Origin: Ephemerocybe angulata
Lineage: Eukaryota > Basidiomycota > Agaricomycetes > Agaricales > Psathyrellaceae
Assembly: GCA_013368325.1 (NCBI GenBank)
Contig: JAACJK010000172.1
Coordinates: forward strand, 62,001-126,000
Reading direction: 5' to 3'
DNA length: 64,000 bases
The notes under the pieces were generated by a model, which was not told where the DNA came from, searched no databases, and saw only the letters and a program-made list of their open reading frames with translations. The position numbers and the translations under genes were made by a program. Positions 47,776 through 59,846 of the stretch are shown piece after piece; the first letter of the stretch is position 1; every line of letters starts with the position of its first letter.

Positions 47776-48733
47776 TATTTAATGAGAGGCCTTACACCAT
47801 TACCAGCGCCTTTAAGGTCGGAGGAGGTTGTATTGACGTTCTGCATCGCTTTCTGGTAGTCGTCTGCGATATTTTGAGGGTCGGTGAGCTATGGTCGGGA
47901 ATTCAGCGCGGATGCAGAATTAGAAACACCTACTGAGGGGCTGGGGTTCGCTGGCCAGTGAGTCGTTGGACGACTTGGCCTTCTTTGCCGGCGACTCTGT
48001 TGTTTGGGTCTCGGGGGTTTGGGAGTGGCTGGCGCTGGCGCTGCCACTACCGCTACCGCTGCCAGAGCCGTATCCAGAGCCGCTGCCAGAGTCTCCTTCG
48101 GACATTTCGGTATGACCGCGTTTGCCCCGGGCTTTCTGTATTCTACGTCAATATCTCTGATTCTAAGGGGGATCAAATGAGGAGGACAACTAACAAAACG
48201 ATCAGCGAAGTGCTTCTTCCTGTATATGTTGTTGTCAGCCTCTGGTTAACACATATAGTAGGAGGAGTGAACTGGGACGATACGGTACCGGTCTAAGAGT
48301 TCCTGCTGCTTCTTCCGCTCTTCGTCATCCTACTCATGGTCAATCAGTTGGGGGGGGTGGCACGATCACGTAGATGTCAAGTTAAACGAGATCACAGGGA
48401 TTTGCGGGTTGGGGAAGATCGCCGTGAGTTGTCAAATAAAGCAAGTGGAGCGGGAAATTGACGTACCTTTCTCAAGCGCTGGAATCGTTCCAAAAAGGTG
48501 CCATCATTGGAGAAGACGTTGTGGACCTTCGGGGCATGCTTGCCTGACGGAGGCGAACTGCTACCGATGCGGGCGTGTGGGGTTGGAGAGGTGCTTGGAC
48601 GCGCTACGGTGTTCTTGGGCGAAGCCGCATTCGAGGCAGGAGTTGGTTTAGAGTTATTTGATAGAACCGCAGGGGGAATCGTCGTGTCAGAGATCTGGGT
48701 TGGTTCTTTCGTTGTTTCTAGTGCGTCTGGCAT
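47776..48733 (-). CDS. Unrecognised low-complexity protein
   Basis: Minus-strand gene of about 250 residues. The start MPDALETTKEPTQISDTTIP at 48733 opens an 89-codon exon (48467-48733) ending VFSNDGTFLERFQRLRK. Short exons follow: DDEERKKQQELLDR (48289-48329), KKHFADRFKARGKRGHTEM, then a Gly/Ser run (SEGDSGSGSGYGSGSGSGSG) and SPAKKAKSSNDSLASEP. A last part reads LTDPQNIADDYQKAMQNVN. The junction between the last two segments does not resolve cleanly, and the stop is approximate (VRPLIK near 47776-47800). The basic KARGKR cluster and KKAK stretch suggest a nuclear protein. I do not recognise the family and assign no function. Confidence 0.55.
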
Positions 48734-49119
48734 CCTTTCGTGACCCTTCGTTGTTCGTTGCGGTTGTTTGATGTCCAACCTTCTCGCCACTACATAGTTC
48801 CAATTTATAGCTAGCGCTTGTTCCGTTGAATCCTTTGCAAAACCCGGTCGGACTCGGAGTCTTTTCGAGAATCTTGTGGAACCCTTGATGTCATCCTTCC
48901 CACAGTGCACGAAGGATGACGTTTGCTAATCGAATGGAGATGTTCTGCCGGCGGTGTGCATGTATCCTTGTGGGTCCAGGAACTTGAAGAGTGGAGAAAG
49001 GGGTGAAAAGGAGCTCGTATGTTCGCAAGGCGGGGCTCAGAAGGTCCGCATCTTCTCTTCTACGCGGGTGACTATGAGAGGCGCTCTAACCTCTTTCCAG
49101 GGACTTATAACGGGTTCGA

Positions 49120-49670
49120 ATGTACGTCGAAGAGGGAAAGAATAAGCGATGTCATGACGTGCAAGAATCAAGCCGCAGATGTCGCCCAGGGCATATCCTT
49201 GAGACGTAAGATCAACACGAGCCATCCCGCTGACAAGTTGGCAACTCATGTGGACACCGTATTCCATTCTACAAGAATAACCACACCCCAGTAGTACCGA
49301 CGAACGTCCATCTAAAAGGTCGGCAGCCCGCTTGTACGAGGATAGCACCAGGTTTTGGATTCCAAGGGACTGAAGGAACTGGAATATCATATCCTCTAAT
49401 ATTACGCGAATGAGATTTGGAAGGATGAGCTAACAGGGGATTCCCGCCACCGACACGCCGTACGTCTTCGAAAGATCAGAGTAGTGGACCCATGAGTCCG
49501 ATCGGTTTATGTCAAACAAGTTGCCAAATTCCAATAAGCGGATAGCCCCTGGGCCCTGGAGGCAATGGCAGACGCTGAGTCGACTACATCTTCGTCCATA
49601 GGAGCCTAAGGAGGAATGGAAGCACGAGAATGATGCATGCAGCGGCTTTGGGCTGAGCACGTCGATCATG
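49120..49670 (-). pseudogene. Cytochrome P450 relic with internal deletion
   Basis: Close relative of the P450 at 50406-52531. Exon-1 remains: MIDVLSPKP, then the PPG hinge LPPGPRGYPLIG, a frameshift near 49530, then NLFDINRSDSWVHYSDLSKT. Part of exon 2 follows (FQFLQSLGIQNLVLSSYKRA). Sequence then jumps directly to the heme-ligand exon: near 49140-49205 the DNA reads like ICPGRHL...LD..HVM.SLILSLF of the intact gene. The middle (helices C to K) is missing. It is therefore a deleted, frameshifted duplicate, not a gene. Confidence 0.8.
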
Positions 49671-49690
49671 CTTGGAATGGGCATGGGCAT

Positions 49691-50405
49691 TCAGGGCTTC
49701 AAGTTGGGTCTATTTAATTGTAAGTAGACGCCGCGCAAGATCGACGAAACGGGACACACTTAACAAAGAACTGGTATAAACTGCACATCGAATCGACGGG
49801 GGAGTCAAGATCTGTCAAGACTGGAAGATACTAATCATAGAACGAACGAAGAGAGGAAGGCCCGCCAAATCCTTTGGAAGTGTCTTTGTGGCACTAATAA
49901 TCAGACAATGAGTGAAAGTAGGCTGAGAGCATGACCTGGACCAGGTATGCCGTACATCTGAAGGTTGTGGCGAAAGCAATCTGACCAGATTGGTAGAGTC
50001 AGGGACTGTGACCACGAGCAATCCGGATCTTTTGAGAACCAGTCAAAGCGTCATATTTGTTTCTGTTTCGCCGATCGGGCCTCAGCCTCACGATAATAGC
50101 CTCGATTTGTCTTCATGCACTCAGGAAGCGGAGTTCCCTGAAGAGAAGCGTATGCGCACTAAAGAATGTTCGTGATATGACTGCCTGATGGTCAGGATGT
50201 CTGAGTTCTTGTATCCTTTCAAAGCCATCCTAGGCATTCTAGAGACGCGAAGAAAGCGGATGAATAAAGATGATATGTTCGACGTAGCGACAGATATACA
50301 GAGGCTCACTACGATTGACTTCGATATAAATACTGCTGAGTGCTAAGCCTGCTTGAAGCCTGCGGCCTTCTCCCTCCGACTTAGAATCGCGAGCGCGTAT
50401 GGTGC
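49691..50405. other. Intergenic between P450 relic and intact P450
   Basis: 715 bp, no supported coding sequence. Short ORFs on both strands lack similarity to the P450s. It may include debris from the duplication. Confidence 0.35.
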
Positions 50406-52531
50406 CTAGATATCGTCATTGTTCATGTTACGGATGACTTGCGCATGCATCTCAGATCGTGGTGTAATCACACAGTCGAACGGATTGGGTTGGCTACGCG
50501 GGGTGTAAGATCAACAGAGTCCTTGTCAATTGACAAGGCCAAAGGACTTACTGCAGGATCCCGGTGCCAAAGGACCACTTCAGAACTGAATTTCCAGCTT
50601 CGTCCTTTGGTGGCGCGATGTCAAAGAGAGAGAGAATAAGCGACATCATGACGTGCAGGGAATCAAGGGCCAAGTGACGCCCGGGACATATCCTAGGGGG
50701 GTGTTAGCTCAGCAAGGAGTGTGTTGTCAGGTGCACCTACCGGCGACCAAACCCGAAGGCAGCTGAGTAGGGGTCGAGGACATTAGGTTCAATTTGACCG
50801 TCCTTAATATGCCTTTCGGGCAGAAACTCCTCTGGATCCGCATAGCATTCTGGATCTTTCAGAAGATGACTGCCATTCATCGAAGGTTAGAGTTTGTTTA
50901 AGCGCCCAAAAAGTGGCGAAACCTACCATGCGTTAACCATTACGAGAGTGCCCTTCGGTATAAAGTATCCGTCGTAAATGTCGTCCGCGGTTGTGGCATG
51001 GGGCACTCCTAGGGGATATCAGCAATTCAGGACCATGTTTTATGGTCATTTGTGTGGACCCACCGAGTGGAAACTCGCACTGCCATCGGAAAACCTCTCG
51101 TAGGATCGCAGTCATGTACGGTAATTTGTCTCTGTCTTCAATCGAAGGGATATTTCCCAGACCAACAACATCGTCGATTTCTGCTTGTGCCCGTTTCTGG
51201 ACTTCAGGGTAGAGAGCCATCAAAAGGATAAAGGTTTCGGCGGCGCCGAGCGTCTAGCATTGCGAAAAAATTGCGGTCAGTCGCCTCATATAAGAGGGTC
51301 AGGACTTACAGTGTCAATACCAGCTAATAAATGTCTGAGTTAGCGAGGAGTCGGGTAGATGAAGGGGCAAATGATACCCACCAATATAGGCCACTCCCGA
51401 AGTGGTTCGAGCAATGAAGTCCTCGTCCTCTCGCTTCTCGTCGTCAACAAGTGGTAAATTGTCGATCATGCTGGTAACAATGCAAGATGCTGATGTCCCC
51501 TTTTCCTGTAAAGACCTTCAATCAGCGGATGGTAGGTGAAGACCTGCCAAACAAAATGTCCGAACCCAAGCCTCATACACTCTGTCAAACGGTTCATTCC
51601 ACGCCCTCCACGTTGTCTCCCTGATGTACTCCGCCCAGCGTTTCCATCCAGCGCCAGGGAGCCACTTAGGCACGTATTTCAAAGCGGGTATGAGGTCAAC
51701 AAGGAAACGCCCTGGAACTGCTGCGATGATAAAGCCGAGGGCGGATTCCGTGACAGGTTTGAGATATGGGTCATCGCCACCCTTTATGTCGAAACCATAG
51801 ATGCCTTTTACTATGATTCTGGCGAAGTAGCTAGACAAGTTATTAGACCCATGCCAAAGTCACTGGTAAGTCAGTGGAGGAGATTTACTTTCGAATGTGC
51901 AGGGAAAACTTGTTTGGTTCGGAAGTCAGGTCTCCAGCGAGGCGACTGGTCTCACCGAACATGATCGGATGGAATCTCGAGATGGCGGTTGGGCTAAAAT
52001 ATTCGTGGAATAGGCGCCGTTGGCGCTTCCAGGTCGAGTTGTAGCCCATATTGGTCATATATACATCGAATCCCATCCTGGAGAGCGCAGTCAACGTCAA
52101 CGTTGGTCATTTCATGGACAAAAATTACAATCCACCTACATTCCATTTAGCATATGCCATGGAGGCCTGCCTGAGTAGATAGCAGATCGGCCTTCCAAGA
52201 GGTCAGTTACGCGCCTGTACGAGGAGAGCACGAGGATCTTGGTTCCCATTGACTGGAGAAACACGATGTCACCTAGGAAACGAATGTATCAGCTACTGGC
52301 ACGGACGGTTCACCCTGCCATCTACGAACCATACGTCTTTGATAACTCGGCATAGTGCACCCATGGGTCCAGTCGATTGATATCGAATAGATTACCAATG
52401 ATAGGATATCCCTTCGGCCCAGGTGGCAAGGGCAGACCCGGGCGCAGCTTCTTCCAGAGGAACTTGAGCAGAAAAGGTAGGATGAGTGCGACGCAGAATG
52501 TGGCTTTAGGAGGGGTGAAAACGTCAATCAT
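50406..52531 (-). CDS. Microsomal cytochrome P450, copy B
   Basis: Starts MIDVFTPPKATFCVALILPF, a membrane anchor followed by LRPGLPLPPGPKGYPIIGNL (proline hinge), DPWVHYAELSKTYG, ILVLSSYRRVTDLLEGRSA, WKRQRRLFHEYFSPTAISRF (helix C WxxxRR type), then helix I with AGIDT, YMTAILREVFRWQCEFPLG (ExxR in helix K: LREVFR), PERHIKDG, and the heme loop FGFGRR|ICPGRHLALDS. The last exon ends PRSEMHAQVIRNMNNDDI. AGIDT is encoded by a 14-nt exon (51310-51323). Belongs to the large fungal monooxygenase group used in secondary metabolism and detoxification; it is similar to O-methylsterigmatocystin oxidoreductase-like enzymes. Substrate unknown. About 12 exons. Confidence 0.88.
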
Positions 52532-53389
52532 CTCGAGGTGGTGTGGTGGGGATTGGAATTGTGCAACGCTCTGGCCTATTTAACAACCCGACAGAATCTG
52601 CGAGGATCCTTTTGCAGTCGACAAGCCCTTAGTTTTGATGAACGGCAGGCACAAGACGAGGGGTTTTACAAATCTGGTCTTGGGAAGCTGGACCAGACAT
52701 ATTGTTCGACCACAAGAGGTATGCGAAGAACGGAGGATTCACATATTCTTTCCGAATAGGGTGGCATTCAGAGCGAGCACCGTGGCTTCCGCATCGAAAG
52801 GTGGAAAGAACCTCCACCGATGCCGTACCGATAAGCTGCCTTGACTTGGCCTTCACCCTAATAACACTTCCACAGTCTTCCAGATTGGCAAAATAGGGGT
52901 ATGCAACTGTCAGCATGGCCGATTTCTCGGATAATATGCTTGTCAAAGCGCTTCGTTTCTCATGTCACCACGAAAGAGTGTCCTGGGGATAGATAGCAAG
53001 GTGGATTTCTTCTTGATAGCCCGTCGATCCCAAACTACCAAACGGTCAGAGGAAGATCATTGAAAGCTTGGATTCCATAAGGGAGCTAAATGCATGCTTA
53101 CCAAAAGCGACGTTCTGGCCTTGTAAGCTTCAACTCTGGGTTCAACGGCATGACTTTGAAAAGACTTCGCATGGCACTCCTCAGAGAATTTCGGGCCCAT
53201 CACGGACATGGAACGACTCCGAAGGGTACATTGCATCCATTTGTGTACACTGAGAGCCCCGTTCCAGGATCTGCGCACTGAATGCCTGGTGTGGACGTCG
53301 TTGTCGAGGAAGAAGGGGCGCCTGACTCCCGACGCGTCGAAATTGACGACAAACAGAGAACAAACACCGCACCTTTACTCCGTTCGACC
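52532..53389. other. Divergent intergenic, P450-B / TAF6
   Basis: 858 bp holding two divergent promoters. No coding sequence supported; short ORFs on both strands overlap and lack motifs. Confidence 0.4.
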
Positions 53390-55085
53390 ATGAGCAAGCC
53401 ATTGAAGCAGCGACCAGCACAGGGTCCAACTGGGGGCGTCTACAAAGTAGATGCATTGAAAGTACGCGGACTAAAACACTTGGAAGACCGTTCTTGAATG
53501 AAGGGAAATGGTGTAGGATCTTGCAGAATCGTTGAACATTACACTTCCGGACGCCGTTGCATCAGCACTTGCAAGCGATGTTGAATACCGGATACACCAG
53601 GTCGTCGAGGTATGACTTCAAAGTTCATGACTAGAGTGGGAGTTCAACTTGCAATTGAAAGGAAGCAGCTCGTTTCATGAGACATGGCCGGAGAACAACA
53701 ATGACCGCGTCGGACATCGACAATGCCCTGCGCGTTCTCAACATTGAACCGTTATACGGTCATACCCCATACAACCCAGCCACTTTTCGACGCGCCCTCC
53801 CATTCCCTCAATCGACATCAGCAGGCCCTGTCTATTTCGTCGAAGACGAAGAAATCGACTTTGACCGTGTTCTGCGCGAGGAAAAGATCACACTGCCCAA
53901 AGGTGTAACATGGAACGCACATTGGCTCGCAGTCGAGGGAGTCCAACCTCTCATCCCCGAGAACCCTCCAGCAATTCCACGAGAAGCAGCGCCAGATCCC
54001 AATGCGCCCGCACCAGATGGTACATTGGCCAATGTTATGTCTGCAGATGGGAAGACTAGCCAGGCAGTACCTCAAGTCAACGGCGGATCCTTGCCCGGAG
54101 CGAACCTTGCTGCCGCTAACAGCAAGCTCACACAACAACAGCAACAACAACTTGTCAAACAGGTCCTTTCAAGAGAACTTCAGCTATACTACGCGCGTTT
54201 GACCGGCTCACTCTTACCCCCTACGTCCGACTTCGCCAAGCGAACAGCTGCCCTTGCGAGCCTGCGGAGTGACGCTGGCCTGCAAGCCCTTCTTCCTTAC
54301 CTCATTCGATGGGTAGCGGAGGGTGTAGTTGGTGCTCTCAAGGAAGGGGCCCATACCGACGCTGACGGGAAAGTCCTCGAGGTCCTTATGGACGTTGTCA
54401 GCGCGTTGCTTGAGAACCATGCCCTATTCGTCGAACCATATGTACGCCAATATCTACTAATTTATGTCTGACAATACTAACCTCACCTTCAGCTTCACCA
54501 AATTCTACCCCCAGTTCTATCCACCCTCCTCCATTCTTCCCTTCCCCCAAGCCACGCCACACAGCTCCGAACAGCAGCAGCACAAACACTCTCCAGGCTT
54601 CTCACTCAACATTCCACAACATACCCTTCACTCTCCCCCCGTATAATGAAGACTCTTCTCTTGGCCCTTATTTCGCCTGGCAAAAACAAAGGAACTCGCG
54701 AAGGTGCTATCCGTGGGCTCGTGGGGGTTGGAAAAGAAGCTGTCAGAAAAGGCCTCGTCGAGGGTGGAGGTGCCAAAGTGGTCTCGAGCGAGTGCAAAAA
54801 TTCATCATCTCGCGAATCAGTCGCGCTGCTCAACACCGCGATGGTACGTACAATGGCATCGTTCCACACTCTTGGTGTCGCTAAACCCAATTCTTGCAGG
54901 AGGCCCTACAAGTACTGCAACCCCCACCATCCGATATGACGGACTCGTTGAACCGCGAAAACCCTGCAGATCATGCAATCATCACTAAACTAGTTGACCT
55001 TGTCGGCGAGCATTTTGCGGCGCGTATCGCGAACGACTCTGCTTGGGCACGAGAAATCGTCGGCATTGCGCCAACTGACTCATGA
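53390..55085 (+). CDS. TAF6: TFIID/SAGA subunit TAF6
   Basis: Five exons (53390-53461, 53517-53609, 53662-54441, 54493-54843, 54900-55085) give 493 residues in phase 0 throughout. N-terminal histone fold: YKVDALKDLAESLNITLPDA, VASALASDVEYRIHQVVEE, AARFMRHGRRTTMTASDIDN, ALRVLNIEPLYGH. A linker follows (DEEIDFDRVLREEKITLPKG, VTWNAHWLAVEGVQP), then a C-terminal HEAT-repeat domain (SRELQLYYARLTGSL; LRSDAGLQALLPYLIRWVAE; LLENHALFVEPYLHQILPPV). This is the normal TAF6 layout. The histone fold pairs with TAF9 and the HEAT domain packs in TFIID and SAGA, acting in RNA polymerase II initiation. It lies between two minus-strand P450s. Confidence 0.95.
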
Positions 55086-55343
55086 TGTATGTATGTATCG
55101 CATCGTATGCTCTATACGCTAACGATCGGCATTGCTGCTGCCTGTACTATATTCCACTGTTTCGTAGCATTGCGTTGTGTTTCAGGGCCTGGTGGTTCAC
55201 TGGTAACGAGACGACATTAAATATTAGATAGTGAAGTGCGGATAATCGATACAAGATAATAAACCTAAGGAATGGCGAAGACATTATAACTGAAGTATAT
55301 ATACGAAAGAGGGGTCGCTGGCAGCGGGTTTTTAGTGGAATAC

Positions 55344-57468
55344 CTAGTAAACGAGATTGCGGATAGCCTCCTCGTGTCGGGCAGAGCGGGGTGTGATGAT
55401 GACCTCGTAGGGTTCTGGGGCACTGCACAATCGTTAAGAGTCAGTACCTGTTCGCTTGGCGATCATGAAGAAACAGAACTGACAGGATAGCGCCATCATT
55501 GAACTTGCACTCCAATTTCTTGTCTTTCGGTGGAGATATGTCAAACATGGCGAGGGTCGTAGAGACAATGAGGTAGAGAGCATCAAGAGACAGATATCTC
55601 CCGACGCAAATCCTAACACAGTGTCAGTTGAAGGTCTGCCTTTTTCGCGGCTTCACTTACCTGCGGCCGTAACCGAATACAGCATCGTAAGGGTCAAGAA
55701 CATCCTTGTTTATTTGCCCATCCTTGATGTGCCTCTCTGGAATAAACTCATTTGGGTTGTCATAATTTGCCGGATCCTTCATGATATGCCTGACATTCAG
55801 AGTGTTAATTCACCAGGAGAAGTGCAGGTCACATCGAAGCTCACCAGAGATTTGCAGCGATAATGGTACCCTTTGGTATGAAGTATCCTTCAAAGACATC
55901 GTCTTCAGATGCTTTATGAGGGAGACCTAACCAATCATGCATTGCGTCAGTCCCGGCAAAGAGAAAGCTCTTAAGAGTCGAACTCACCTAGAGGCACCTC
56001 GCAATGCCACCTGAACACCTCTCTAATAATCGCGTCGATGTACACCAGCTTGTCCCTGTCTTCAAATCCAGGGATCTGCCCAACCCCAACGACGCTGTCG
56101 ATCTCCTCTTGTGCCTTTTTCTGTACTTCCGGATGGAGTGCCATCAGAATCGTGAACGTCATCGCGGTGGCGAAGCTCTGTTTGGGATAGGCGCCCGGCG
56201 TTAGTATCGCCGACAGGCCCGTAAGGGGAAGCTGCTCCACTTACTGTGTCTGAACCGGCTGTGAATAGGATTGAACGGGTTTAGCGGATAGACGAAGGTA
56301 CGTTTGGTCGAGGCTGCTCACCGATATAACCAAGTGCAAGGGTGTCCCGAACGTCCTGCTCCTGCTCCGCCCTTGCTGGATCATCGGGCGAGGGAAGCTC
56401 GTTTATTAAACGGGTGGCGACAGACTCTTCAGCGTTTCCATCCATCTACAAGCTACATTAGAATCTTTGAAAACCAGGGATTGTGATACTGCGACCCACC
56501 ATCATCTTGACAGCATGGTCATATGGAGCCTGTTTTGCCCAGAGGCCAAGGTTCCTGTAGTATTCGGCAAAGTCCTTCCATCCCATCCCGGGTAGCCATC
56601 TTGGGAGGTACTTCAAAGCAGGGATAATGTCGACCAGGAATGTACCGGGAACTCCGGCCTGGATAAATCCTTCGACAGCCGTAGCACCTGCTTTGATATA
56701 TGGGTCGTCTCTGTCCTGGATCTTAACCCCATAAAATGTCTTGAAGATTAATCTGTTGAAGTAGCTAGGCCATGGGTCAGGGCTGGGCAGGGAAAAACAA
56801 AAAGACGGGAGAAAGGACTAACTGTTGGATGTGGTGCTTGAAGTCAAGAGGTGTCGCGGCAAGATCTTGAACATATCGAATTATTTCGTGAGAGTGAATG
56901 GGATGGTAGCGCGAGACGACGCCAGGGTGGAAGTGCTGATGAAAGATGCGGCGTTGACGTCTCCATGTTGGCGTGTAGTCCGCATTGCTAAAATACTCGT
57001 TGAAACGCAGGCTAGAAATCGCAGTGAGTTTCACATCATCTACTTACCGACGAACTTGTTCATGTACGCACTGCTCGAAAATCATTGGCATGACAGGTCG
57101 ACCAGAATAATTGCCAGACTTCTTTTCCAGCAACTCCACGGCCTTATCAAGCGAATGAAGTACCAGGATCTTGATTCCCAGAGCCTCGAGGTATACCATA
57201 TCCCCTGTGATATCCTGTGCATGAGTACGGTAACGCAAAAATATTAGACAAACAAATCACCATATTCCTTCGAGAGTTCTGAGTAGTTAATCCAGGGCGT
57301 TTCCTTCTTCCCAATCTCGAGAAGGTTTCCGATGATTGGATATCCTTTAGGACCAGGAGGAAGAGGCGGGCGAGAATTCTTGACCTTCTCCACCAGGCGC
57401 TTGAGAATGAAGGGGGCGAGGATTACTAGTCCCCCCACCACCAAGGGTGATTGTAGGTTGTCAAGCAT
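55344..57468 (-). CDS. Microsomal cytochrome P450, copy A
   Basis: Starts MLDNLQSPLVVGGLVILAPF (anchor). Hinge RPPLPPGPKGYPIIGNL, then TPWINYSELSKEYGDLFV, ALGIKILVLHSLDKAVELLE, WRRQRRIFHQHFHPGVVSRY, a long central helix region (FLVDIIPALKYLPRWLPGMG), helix I AGSDT from a 14-nt exon (56245-56258), YIDAIIREVFRWHCEVPLG with the ExxR motif, PERHIKDG, and the heme loop FGYGRR|ICVGRYLSLDALY. Ends RHEEAIRNLVY. Same architecture and intron layout as copy B, about 2.8 kb away across TAF6, so the two are related duplicates, well diverged. Monooxygenase on the ER membrane; electrons would come from NADPH-P450 reductase. Substrate unknown. Confidence 0.9.
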
Positions 57469-58418
57469 TGTTCAAAGAAGGATAAAGAAACAGGCATGGA
57501 AGTCTCTGGTGCTTATAACCTGTTTTACACTCGGCCAACACCGGCCTTATGGCACGCTTGGATAACAACATGGGAAATCGCCACAGATCCTTGAACACTT
57601 TAACTCCTGACAACCTCGGCACGTATCGCACATGTTTAACCACAACGATTACATACTTAGTCCTGTATTCTTTCCGTCTCCGGAGAGTCGCCTGCACACG
57701 CTTCGGTGGTGTCGGCGAGTGTCTGTCACCTCCAAGCCTTAAATTATATGGCGCACGAGGAGGTTCGAATACTCCGAAAACACAAGTTTTGTTGCTTCTT
57801 CCGTAACCCTCGGCTACTGCTCAGTGCGCACGATTGGCGCACGATCCTATTGATCTGTATCAAGCCGAAACCAGGTTTCAGTTTCTTGAACCCCAGTTGG
57901 TATTAACTGACCTGACGAGTCACGACTGCGAGAAATTGAGGCGGTTTTAGAACCCTCGGTCAAATAGGCGTTCCCGGCATTCCGACATTTGGACGTTAAG
58001 AAACAGTGTCGGCCTCTTGCCAGCCCCTTTGGGTCCTAGAAACATTTGGTCTAGAGCCTTCTCGGAGGTGGGAGCTTGGGAGACTGCAATTGAGATCCAC
58101 CAATGCGTTCAAACTGAGCAACTTCGCCGCCGCGGTGCGAGCGGAACTTCCCTCACCTGCATCAAAACAATGGCATTCAATTCCGTTTGATCAACAGAGG
58201 CGGCGAGGGACGGACCTTACAGCACAGGTGCGACGACGACAAAGCCTCTCACACCAAGCGGGGAATGCGAGAGTAACTCACTGAGCTCAAACACCATTCA
58301 TGTGTGATCAATTGCACGCGTATAATCATGCATCTATAAGTGTGTCGAACCAGTAATAACTATACCCGAAACCTCTATAGCCTCGTACGACCGGCCATGC
58401 ATTACCCGGTGGGAGTGT
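57469..58418. other. Intergenic
   Basis: 950 bp between two minus-strand genes. It contains the P450-A promoter. One tRNA T-arm-like match near 57760 lacks the rest of a tRNA fold. No gene supported. Confidence 0.4.
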
Positions 58419-59281
58419 CTAGGCAGCGGGAGTATGAAGATAACCTCCCCATAACTGGTATGCCATCCAAAATCCAATTATTCCCGCACCAACTCTCAGT
58501 AGTCTCAAGAGGAGGTGGTCGGTGGTCCATTTGTTGAAGGTAGCGCTTGTAGTGTCAACAAAAGCAAAGACTTGTTCGCGCGACTCTGTGAAATGTTCCT
58601 TCAGCAAGCCGTATTGGTCCACTAAGCGCCCTGAAACAGGATAGGTTAGAATACTGGAGTCATTCAGAAATAAACTTAAGAATTTGACCGACCGAGTACT
58701 AGACCATGCGTCACGAAGCTCAGATTTAACAGCAGCAGAATGAAGACTTCGTGGATGAGCAGGACCGGTAGCAACAAAACGATAGGTCCAAGGAAGAGAC
58801 ATAGCGAGGTGAGGCATATGAGGTAAGGATGGTGCCGCACTGCAGAGAATCATGAGTTTCGTCGAGTTGTCCGATTCATTCGGCATGCTTCAACTCACGA
58901 AATCCATACGAGAGACTTAGGGCATGCAAAAGCCATGGACCCGGATCATGGAAGAACCTGCTCAGGGCACACACTGAATGGAGGACTGTTGGCTTGGTTT
59001 TTCAGGGGCAGGGAAAGGCGGCGCACTTATGGCATGAAACGAGCGGACCAGCCAGGACAGGATCTCGACAATTGCAGTTCCTAACAGCAAATGGTAACAC
59101 GACAAGACTCAATCAATGGCACATGTATGGGTAGGTTTCAATACGCACTTGATTCCGGAGCAGCCCCGTCTACCCAGTCATTCCAGCTGTTCGACCCCTC
59201 CGATATCAACATCACTTCCGTGGCCACCTTCCCATCATACCGACTGAAGACCGCTGCATAGACGTGTGCTGGCACGTACAT
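58419..59281 (-). CDS. Orphan polytopic membrane protein
   Basis: Five exons assemble: MYVPAHVYAAVFSRYDGKVA / TEVMLISEGSNSWNDWVDGA, then TAIVEILSWLVRSFHAI, FFHDPGPWLLHALSLSYGF, then a strongly hydrophobic exon (LTSLCLFLGPIVLL, PVLLIHEVFILLLLNLSFVT), and a last exon RLVDQYGLLKEHFTESREQV...HLLLRLLRVGAGIIGFWMAY, ending LHTPAA. Phases agree at each junction. At least three membrane segments and a soluble N-terminus. Upstream sequence (59300-59460) contains protein-like text in minus frames that could be further 5' exons, so the start may be incomplete. Family not recognised. Confidence 0.65.
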
Positions 59282-59846
59282 CTCTGGAGTACTTTGTGTC
59301 GGTCAACAGCTCAGTAGCGTCGTAGGGCACAAAAAGACGGCCTCGTTGGCACAGAGTAAGATTCCCCAAGGTGTGTAAAAGCCTGCTCAGTCCACACGTA
59401 TTTGGCGAGCACGAGGCGAACGCCTGTTTTGCTGTTCGGATTCTGGAGAAGCAGTTAAAGTTGGTCCCAGTTGTGTGGCGCGAGAGCAGCTGGACCCTGT
59501 CTACGCTCGCTGATGATCAACCGTAGTCGCCGGTGTGTTGAGAGAGAAGGAGGGACGCTGAAACCTGGTTTGTCGAATGCGGGCGACGCGTGGCTAAAGC
59601 ATGGGTGATCGGGACGCGATTTACGCACGTTTGGTCGGGTGAAGAAACCCTTGAGATTAGCGCTATTGACAGTCTAGATGTAGGGCTGTAGAAAGTCGCA
59701 GAAGGGATGGTGTCCAATGTTTTCACTGACGGTGAAACAAGGTCTCATCGTGGTCAAGAAAGTACATCAACACTGGTCAAGCTGCTCCCGAGCGGCCACA
59801 AGGTCACTGATCTGGATTATGGAATCTAATCTAATCAGACAACTCC
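59282..59846. other. Intergenic, possibly 5' exon of the polytopic gene
   Basis: 565 bp. On the minus strand, text such as NSKTGVRLVLAKYVWTEQAF (about 59360-59450) and FVPYDATELLTD looks protein-like but does not join unambiguously to the ATG at 59281. Otherwise nothing supported. Confidence 0.3.

Noticed and set aside
57755..57785. T-arm-like GGAGGTTCGAATACTCC
   Set aside because: No acceptor, D or anticodon stems around it; chance match.
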